Source: Acheta domesticus
Taxonomy: Eukaryota > Arthropoda > Insecta > Orthoptera > Gryllidae
Length of the DNA stretch: 64,000 nucleotides
NCBI GenBank assembly: GCA_031308135.1
Contig: JAHLJT010008446.1
Location: 169,245,011-169,309,010 of the forward strand
Direction of reading: 5' to 3'
This document shows, in pieces, positions 56,640 to 64,000 of the stretch. Within the stretch, counting starts at the first letter, position 1. The number at the start of each line of letters is the position of its first letter. A program made the position numbers and the translations under genes. The notes beneath the pieces were generated by a model, which did no database searches, was not told where the DNA came from, and saw only the letters and a list, made by a program, of their open reading frames with translations.

Positions 56640-59540
56640 TCCTTTTCCGCACTTACTAGCAGCAATGCTAAATTGATATATCGTAATTTACAAATTGGGT
56701 GTAGAGCTTAATAGAAATACTGATAGCAATTAACGAGATAGTAGATCGCCTCGAGACGTGATCCTCAGCGTCTTGTGGGCACTGACTGTCGATCTTGGCG
56801 TAGCTCCAGAGGTTCCAAGCACCACTGGCAGGATTTTGCGTTGGGCACTCCATAAAATTTGGCTGCCAGGGGAATGACTGGTTCGTATTTTACCTTTTCC
56901 TCTCCTGCTTTCAGGAGAGCTCTAAGAAGGCTAGACCCATCCTCGTGCATCCTCGTTGCGGACAGTCACATCGACCACGCGGACTCCTTCCCGGCCTTTT
57001 ATTACAAGGCCAGGTTTGAGTTTAACCCCTTCAGCAACAGACAAAGTGGCTTCCGTGGACACAACGGTTTCCGAATTTCCGACCATCTTCCCCTCTATGT
57101 AGTTCTTTATCTGTTCATGACGCTTTATTGTTGTCGGCTTAGTAAAAATGGACTGATCCAGGATGTGGTTCAGAGTTTCTATCGCTGTATTGCGCTTCCT
57201 GCAACTTCGATCCTCTCTGGGCCTTCCTCTACTAAGAGTAGATTTATTGGCAGCGGTATTTGATCTCAATTGAAGTGCCGTGATAAAAAGACCAGGTTTC
57301 AGAAGACTATAGTCTTTCAAAAAGGCATTTTCAATCGGGTCGTTTATATGCGCCTTTACCGTCTCCCTTGGGATCCCAGCTTCTCCCAAGCGGCTACCTC
57401 GTCATCGGCGCATTTCTTCGTATAAGCCCTTAAATCGTGTTCAGTATAGGGCCAGTTGAGTCTCAGTGTTCCGCCGGTTTTAAATGTCCGTTGGTGGAAA
57501 CTCGGACCGGAGCTCCGCCATCTGCAAATAGGATCTGCAGATTTTTCTCATCGTAATCCTGGGTTCAGCGCTACCCTAGGAACGTGTTGGGCGAGCAGCA
57601 GCAATCCTAGCCCTCCATCTCTCTTGCCCAGGTAGAATAAGCCATCTGTAGTACTCATATTCAGATGTAGGAACTGTTTGACTGCCCCTCTGGTATGGTC
57701 ATCCGCTTCCGTGAGCATCGACATAGATGGTATCGATAAAAAGAGTTGGCAGAGGTAATATGGCATTATGTAGGTATAAAGTAATGCCTACTACTGAGTG
57801 GGTTTCAAATGCGCAATCTGAAGCCTTGTCACTACTTTAGGTGGTACGTTCCAAATATAGTAGTTCACTTCCAGGTATGTTAGGGTACGATCATTACTGG
57901 CCAGAGAAATTCTCTCCTCACATCTTCCCAGACAGGTGTCCTCAACGAACCAGGATTGTTCAAAGGTTGTAATTTGAAATGATGAACATGTAGCTATGGA
58001 CAATGCCTTTCCGAGGGCCCCAAGATATTCCACCACAATATCAACTAGTTCATGAGATCCAGGGGCATATTTTGCTAACAGCACCAGATCGTCAGCAAAT
58101 GCTAACACAGACACACTCCTTTCCAATAGCGGGTATCTTGACTTGTTTTCCAATTTCTCAAGCAGGCACTCCACATTAAAAAGGAGTGGGGGCAAGGATC
58201 CCCATGTTTAACTCCTCCACGAACTGGCACCTGCTTTTCAATGGGTGCTGAATGACTGTGGGAAGCGGTCAGCTTAAGAGTTCATTACCAAATGATAGAA
58301 GTGTTAGGGATACCTTTCTTGGACAGAGTTAACCACACCGCAGTGAGAGGAAATGTGTCAAATATTTTGGATATATCTAATACAGCAACGACACCATCCT
58401 CTGCATTTTTCATTTCACTGACTGCTTGAGGAATATGAACATTACTGAGACAGCCAGGTTTGGGTATGAAACTTTTTTGGCGAGAACTGAACTTCACCAC
58501 GGATCGAATGGGCTTGCCCATAATGCCCCAAAACATTCTGCACATTCTGCAGCAGAGCACAGAACCGCAGATAGAATAGTGTTTGGGTCCATTTCAGGTG
58601 TCGGCAATTTATCATCTCTTACTTCGGAGAGACAGGGAGCGTATTACCCCAAACGGATTTGTACAGGTCATTAACCTCATCCCTGTTAACGGGCTGTTGG
58701 TCGACACTAGTACAGTCAATGCCCGTTGAAATGCACCTTTCCAAAAGCGCTAGATCACTCTTGGAAAGGTCCTGCGCAAGTAAATAGCGTTTCCTAGCGC
58801 ATTTGCTCCCATGCCTATGGGAACCTTTAGGACTGGTGATGGTGGGTACACAGGAGCCGCCCAAAATATCCACTGACATGGCGTAAGTCTCGTCCAATTG
58901 GTCCTGGATTGAATATTTCTTTAGAGTTACATTTCCCTTCTCAACGAGCCCTTGATCTACATTAGTTTGAGAAGTAACCCAGGTTCCTATCCAAGTTGAA
59001 ATGTTTTCCTTACAGTGATGGTTATCTAGATAATGTGGCCCTGTCAAGACAAGTTTTAGTAGTTGTCTGCGGGCGTCATAGCTGACTGGGATTTAATACA
59101 ATCTTGGTCCCGTCTTAATCGACCAGCGGTGTCGGAACAGGCCGTGTCAAAAACAGATGAAACAATCAAAGAGGACGGTCACGGCCGAAAGCTCTTGATT
59201 CATCTCTGCAACTACAGCGGCCTCCTCGTTAGGGGATCGCACCCAATCTGCTTTCGGGAAGGCAATGTCTTCCAGTGCAAGTTCCTCAGGGCCACTGCCT
59301 GTCGGTCGAGTTTTTGGATGAGAATTGTTACCAGACTGTTTGCTTATCTCTACCTGCAAAGATATATCCGCCCCCGTGGATAGGTGCCACAACAGGTGAT
59401 CACCGACTTCCTGTCTGAAGGTGAGATCTTCAGTACAGGGGAGAAGAAAGCAGCATACTTATTTGGCTCACAGGAGTCTTCGGAGGGCTAGTGACCCTGG
59501 GGGCCAGGCAATAGCAACAGTTCTAGTCGGGATTCTACTC
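56640..59540 (-). pseudogene. R2-like RLE LINE pseudogene
   Basis: A decayed ~2.9-kb LINE on the minus strand. From its 5' side: an N-terminal region (59392-58619) with weak zinc-finger-like sequence and KRYLLAQDLSKSDLALLERC. RT motifs follow: QKSFIPKPGCLSNVHIPQAV then VVAVLDISKIFDTFPLTAVW (~58480-58340), and the polymerase box VLAFADDLVLLAK (FADD at 58099-58088). Downstream, RNTAIETLNHILDQS (57195-57150) is the zinc-knuckle region; its first cysteine and the histidine remain but the second and last cysteines are replaced (N/R and S). The endonuclease motif is KPGLVIKG followed by VRVVDVTVRNEDA, so the usual KPD aspartate is glycine. The tail at 56950-56660 is frameshifted. It is distinct from the Dong-like element at 3298-8668. 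Inactive. Confidence 0.75.
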
Positions 59541-59569
59541 GTGAACTTCGCACTACCCGAGAAAAAATT

Positions 59570-60000
59570 GGAACCTTTTTAAAGAAGATTTTATTTTTAA
59601 AATTGATTTTATTTAACGCAAAATAACGGGACAACCACTCATATTTTGAAAATAATGAAGTATGACCTTATTTAAAGATATCAACCAGATCGATCGCGGA
59701 AAAACAGTTCTGATGCAAATCCTGCCTGCGTTCTAGCCGCTAGCGTTGTTCACAAATTGATGGATGGACAGACGTCTTGCGTAAGTTAATTTTTCGGTAT
59801 CAAGGTCTCAAAAAATTGAATGCTGACTATTCAACATACAAAAGGGAGATATTATTTACAAATAGGAGCATGTATTATCGATTTTTTCTGTACAAGAACC
59901 CCCGTGCACAAGAGTTTTACGGTAGAAAACCTTGTTTTCCTCTGAGGCATTACCATATCTTCACTATACTCCATAAGTAGAGAGCAAAAAAGTAAAAACT
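59570..60000 (+). repeat. Family X repeat, copy 12 (distal part)
   Basis: Forward orientation. AATTGGAACCTTTTTAAAGA leads to CCAGATCGATCGCGG, the core GATGGATGGACAGACG (~59760), TTTTTCGGTATCAAGG and the terminal AAAAAAGTAAAA near 59998. The central sub-repeats are deleted. Confidence 0.6.
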
Positions 60001-60539
60001 GAATTTAATTTTTGTCATTGTTTGTCTCCAAGAGAATGAATATCTCGATTAAAACTTGATAATTTGATTTATTTAAAGTCGCATCAACTACGTAGAGTTA
60101 TTAGCGACTACTAGCAAGACGAATGTTCAACAAAACGTGTGCAAATGTAATCTGACCATTTCAAAGTATTTTATAATTATTTTCTGTTTATCTTCTAGTG
60201 ACTTATTACAGAACGGATTGATGATCCAAGATAACCACACAGACCTACATTTATGCGGCCATTAGAAATAAATACGTTTAAAAACTGCGTAAATAACAAC
60301 TGCGTTTTTTCCATCTCTGGGCTTTCCGCGTCACGCGCGTCCCAATACGCAATAGAACAAAGGCTCATAAAACAAATTCAGAAGGGACTGAATGCCGCCC
60401 TTACCGTCAGAATAAAATATTTATTTAATCATTATTATTGATATGAAAATGTTATATTAGTTAACAATTTCATGGAAACATTTATAAAATAAGTTGCAAG
60501 GATCATGACACAAAAAAATCATACGTGCATCGTTTGATA
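60001..60539. other. No recognised feature
   Basis: Sequence upstream of the candidate gene at 60721. The ORF 60253-60441 has no recognised domain and no support. Confidence 0.35.
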
Positions 60540-60585
60540 TAATCGATATACACATTCGCCGGCCTAAACATAATCGATATATTTT
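60538..60585 (+). promoter_or_regulatory. Paired AATCGATATA motifs upstream of the 60721 ORF
   Basis: AATCGATATA occurs twice (about 60540 and 60571), followed by GATCAATCGA. The core ATCGAT overlaps the insect DRE consensus TATCGATA used in many housekeeping promoters. They lie 140-180 bp upstream of the ORF. Promoter role is inference. Confidence 0.3.
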
Positions 60586-60720
60586 TTGATCAATCGAATA
60601 GAATAATCCATTGTTGCACATTGTTAGGCTATTAAACACAGGAACAGCAAGATAAATTCTTTGAGTTAGAGCGTGAAGTTGAAGGATTTCTGGGACATTT
60701 TATTAGTGTGAAAGGCTTGA

Positions 60721-61107
60721 ATGTTACGTCTTATAATGGATTCCAGGAGATCACAGAACTCTCAAGAACATTATGAAGAGCCTGATTCAACTACTCCCGA
60801 TTTTGAATATCCCATTACTTACGAAATCGACACAAACCAATTTTCAACTTTGGTGAATTTTCTGAGAAGAAAATTACTGAGAGAGGAAATGCCACTAAGA
60901 CCATCAGAAAAATATGGTTTAGATCCTTCTGTCTGTTATTCCGATTTTCTCAAGGAATTAAAACGTGCGAGAAAAAATTCACAAAGGGCCGAGGACAACC
61001 CAATTATACACATTTTGGGATCACTTCTAAATGACAGTGCTCTCGTTGCTGTACCAGCTGTATTGATGACAATCACTGTTAAAATACTATACCAGTTGTT
61101 TCAGTAG
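60721..61107 (+). CDS. Hypothetical 128-residue protein, possible tail-anchored membrane protein
   Basis: An uninterrupted ORF preceded immediately by an in-frame TGA (60718-60720). Two starts are possible: ATG at 60721, or ATG at 60736 with a better purine context (ATAATGG), giving 123 residues from MDSRRSQNSQEH. The N-terminal third is polar and acidic (EEPDSTTPDFEYP). The middle is helical and charged (LVNFLRRKLLREEMPLRPSE, DFLKELKRARKNSQR). The C-terminus is a hydrophobic segment of about 22 residues (ALVAVPAVLMTITVKILYQL) with a two-residue tail, like a tail-anchored protein of mitochondria or ER. I recognise no family. Composition and codon use look coding, unlike most frames here, and promoter-like motifs and a polyadenylation signal bracket it. 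It might equally be the last exon of a longer gene or a retrocopy. Confidence 0.45.
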   Translation: MLRLIMDSRRSQNSQEHYEEPDSTTPDFEYPITYEIDTNQFSTLVNFLRRKLLREEMPLRPSEKYGLDPSVCYSDFLKELKRARKNSQRAEDNPIIHILGSLLNDSALVAVPAVLMTITVKILYQLFQ

Positions 61108-61129
61108 TGAACACATTTAATGGCCACAC

Positions 61130-62310
61130 AAAATATGATTTTATGGGTTAATGTATCTTTGGAACGTGTTTTATGTAACTCAAATCTGAAAAAAAAAATT
61201 AAGTTAACAACCTGAATGTTTGATGTTTTGACTAATACATAAGTCAATTTTTTAATATCTTGGCGAAGTTATTGTAAATTTTATTTAGAATTTTGCTTCA
61301 TTGGTTAACATATGTTTCGAATGTGTTATTTTGTGGCCATCAGATCTGTAGCATAAAGGGAGAAAAAATATGAAGAAATCATCCACTTAGTTGAGTAATG
61401 TTTTCATAATTGCATAAAGTCAGTTTTTGAAAGATGTTTTGATAAAGTTATTTTAATTTTTGTGTTTAAAAGTGTTTATTTTAATGGTTAACACATTATT
61501 TGCACATGCTATTTTTTGACTGAATTAACCAGAATTAAAAGAGTAGGAACACTTTAAAAATGAACCATCTGATTGAATGTTGTTTACACAAATACTAGGA
61601 GTAAATTTTCCAAACTAATATTTTGGTAAAGTCATTGAAATTTTTTATTGAGGATTTTGTTTCAATGGCAGGAATAAGTTTGGTTTGTGTTATTTTGTGG
61701 TTGCAGAAATCTGCTGCATAAAGTGAATAGAAAAATTTATGAATGTGTACAACTTGATTAAGTTTTAACTAATACTTCAATAATTATTTTTTAACGAATA
61801 TCTTGATGAAGTAATTCTAATTTTCATTTAGAATTTGTTTTTTGTTTAACATGTTCAGAGTTGTGTTATTTTGGGTCCCTTGAAACTCTAGTGTAAAGTG
61901 TGAACAAAAGGTTAAGGGAACAACCTGGTTGATTGAGGTTTTATATAATATTTAAGTCAACTTTTAATCATATTTTTTGGCGAAGTTACTGTAATTTTAT
62001 TTTGAATTACTTTATTGTTTACCATATGTTTGGAATGTGTTATTTTGTCTATCAAATTTGCAGTGTAAATTGAGTAGAAAATATTAATGAAGTGATCAAC
62101 CTGGTTGAGTAAAATTTTCATCAATACCGAGTTAATTTTTTAAATTAATGCTTTGAGAATGTGATTACATTGTTTACATTTTTGTTTTACTGTTAACTAA
62201 TGTGTTTCATAAGATTATTTTGTTGGTTGCATTTCATCGTAACTCAAACCTGCAGCATACAATGAGAAGGAAAATGTAAGGAAGTGAATCATCTTAATAA
62301 GTGATGTTTC
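61130..62310 (+). repeat. Degenerate ~175-bp tandem repeat, about seven units
   Basis: Anchor motif GTGTTATTTTG or a variant recurs at about 61166, 61323, 61506, 61687, 61863, 62037 and 62211, i.e. spacings of 157, 183, 181, 176, 174 and 174 bp. Each unit also carries, in order, a TTGGCGAAGTTA-like block, TTTAGAATTTTG, a GTTAACA block, TCTGCAGCATAAAG-like sequence with AGAAAA, and AACCTGGTTGA-like sequence. Units are perhaps 65-75% alike. The array starts within ~25 bp of the ORF stop codon. Confidence 0.75.
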
Positions 62311-62527
62311 AATACAAAGAAAGTTAAATATAACAAAAGTTTTGTTTCAGTATTTAAATTTACTTTTTCTATCTATTTTCTATTTTTTGAGTGGATTTGT
62401 TTACTTATTGTGCCTACTGTTTTCCGAAATTATTTTGAAAATTATGGGGAGCATTATATGCATTAATGTTACCTTTATTAATTGAAATATATAAATGATT
62501 TCAGATACATTGTACGTTAAAAAAATC

Positions 62528-62533
62528 AATAAA
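62528..62533 (+). terminator. Polyadenylation signal AATAAA
   Basis: AATAAA after the tandem array, followed ~15-25 bp later by a GT-rich stretch (GTTTTATGTG). If used, it would place the whole repeat array in the 3' untranslated region of the 60721 ORF. It is the best-placed candidate, but such hexamers are common in AT-rich DNA. Confidence 0.3.
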
Positions 62534-62539
62534 AAGTTT

Positions 62540-64000
62540 TATGTGAAAATTCTTGTTTACACTCTATTCAAATCCTCCTGCCTCTTTATTATTAAATTTC
62601 AAATAATTTTTTGATGTTATTAAATATTAATTCCAATTAAATTCTCTAAAGACAACCTCTTTTAAAATTATTTTCTGTAAATATACAACTAAAGACTCTA
62701 GGTGGATAAGGGAGGTTTCCAGACTTAGTTGGCAATTTAACTCAGATTTTTCTCTGATATTTGGATGTAGAAAATAATATTTTCAAAATATGGGTCTCAA
62801 ATATCTACACGGTAAGAACTTACAGCAAAAAATAGTTTTTTTCGTGTTAAAAATTAAGAATATAATAACTTTATGGTATTTATTGTATTTCTTTGCTTCT
62901 AATATGAACTTTGCCATAATAATTGGTTAAAAAATTGACTTGTAGATGCCTCTCAGTTCATAAATAAAGTAATAAACTGATTAAAATATTTTTTCTGTAA
63001 AATGTGAACCAAAATATTTTTTTTTAACAAAAATTCGCCTAATACATAAACATCTAGAAGAAATTTCAGATAGTTCTACTTATGAAATATAGACAATAAC
63101 ATATGCTTTTTAGTGCTCCAAATGGCAAATGTCTAGGATTTGATTTACGACCCGGTGGATCAATTCTATAACTATGCTTTTTGAAAACTTCTGTGTCTAA
63201 AATAATACAATGTTTTAATATGTCCATAAATATGCAATATTGTCAAAACTAATTAAAAATAATAGAAAATGTCTTAGTATTGTGGGAAATCCTTATTACA
63301 CACTAAATAATATTTTTATTCAAAATAAAAATTCTTTATATGTCATAAAGTATTAAATTGCGAGCAAATTGTTCAATTCTCCTAGTCAGGAGAACGATTT
63401 TTTACATTTACTATCTTAGCATCAATTTGGGTTTAAAAATTTGCACTACTGACGGGTATATTATAGAAATTGATCATTCACATTTAGGAACTCAAAATAA
63501 TACTAATATGTTCTAACATATGTTGCCTATTCCTAAGGGTATAAGCAAAATTTTGAAGAAAGGCGATGTTTTTATACTCGGACGGTTTTTAGGGACATAC
63601 AACAATTGTTATAGATAATGGTTTTATTGGACTTATGCTGACATTAACAGGTAAAAGAAATCAGTTTATGGTGACATTAACAGGGAAAAAGAAATCAGTT
63701 CACTGCAGAAGAATCCAACAAATCTTATCTTGGAAAAAAAAAATGATGGTTTGTAGAAGCCGTTCATGGATTATGGGGGAAAAGTTGAAATCAGCTAGAT
63801 AATAACTATTACCTGTTGTAGGAACGTCTTCAAACCCTAGTTTAATCCAGTAAATGTAAACAAATGTTCCTCAAACAAGGAGAATTGACCAATTTATTCC
63901 CAATTTATTATTTTATGACATATAAAGCATTTTTATCTTGAATAAAAAATATTATTGAATGTGTAATACAGATTTCCAACAATACTATGACATTTTCTAT
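62540..64000. other. No recognised feature
   Basis: Very AT-rich sequence up to the window end, without ORFs, element ends or RNA genes that I can support. Confidence 0.4.

Noticed and set aside
60541..60639. Short minus-strand ORF near the proposed promoter
   Set aside because: No domain, and it overlaps the motifs and leader of the better-supported plus-strand ORF.
1..64000. CRISPR array, bacterial operon, rRNA or phage region
   Set aside because: No regularly spaced short repeats with unique spacers, no dense ORFs with ribosome-binding sites and no rRNA-like blocks; splice sites, SINEs and LINEs show that the DNA is from an animal.

Overview
The window looks like AT-rich, intron-bearing animal DNA, most probably from an insect with a large, repeat-laden genome. 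One convincing host exon is visible: the C-terminal part of a class I glucose transporter on the minus strand at 33593-33732, with canonical splice sites on both sides. A second candidate host gene, a 128-codon ORF of unknown function at 60721-61107, has a long tandem-repeat tail behind it. Almost everything else recognisable is a transposable-element fossil. I saw no bacterial operons, CRISPR arrays or rRNA. Species identification is beyond what the sequence alone supports.

Layout. 1-442: start of a ~1.5 kb interspersed repeat called family X here. 2722-8716: two copies of a restriction-endonuclease-type (RLE) LINE resembling Dong/R4, head to tail and separated and flanked by (TAA)n. The second copy is nearly full length and carries a nested TIR transposon at 3805-5235. 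9430-9686: a foldback palindrome. 11101-12780: a decayed piggyBac-like element. 14542-16758: a long-TIR element flanked by TA. 17376-18090: an internally deleted hAT-like gene. 19040-22205: several X copies, one expanded into a 470-bp tetranucleotide array. 24360-27440: an APE-type LINE with a 192-bp insertion bounded by a 14-bp target-site duplication. 30160-31372: another foldback. 31430-34342: two long tRNA-derived SINEs around the glucose-transporter exon. 34865-36285: an LTR-like block with a possible primer-binding site.

36849-41332 is the most notable structure. It is a transposon with ~0.6-0.7 kb inverted repeats around a minus-strand transposase remnant with a DDE-like part and a C-terminal SWIM zinc finger. 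A second TIR transposon (38445-40544) interrupts that transposase. 42167-42940 is a non-autonomous Helitron with recognisable ends. 43085-44368 is a hAT-like transposase fossil carrying a SINE-like insertion. 44369-46085 holds two X copies in tandem. 47255-50480 holds LINE reverse-transcriptase fragments on both strands. 50754-52923 is a TIR element with a perfect 8-bp target duplication. 54991-60000 holds more X copies and a decayed R2-like LINE on the minus strand. 60540-62533 may be a complete small gene: ATCGAT-type promoter motifs, an ORF, about seven ~175-bp repeats and AATAAA.

The elements do not form a pathway. What the window records is layered insertion: LINEs into microsatellites, DNA transposons into LINEs and into other transposons, and SINEs into hAT genes. 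All family assignments come from reading translated motifs by eye; no search was run.
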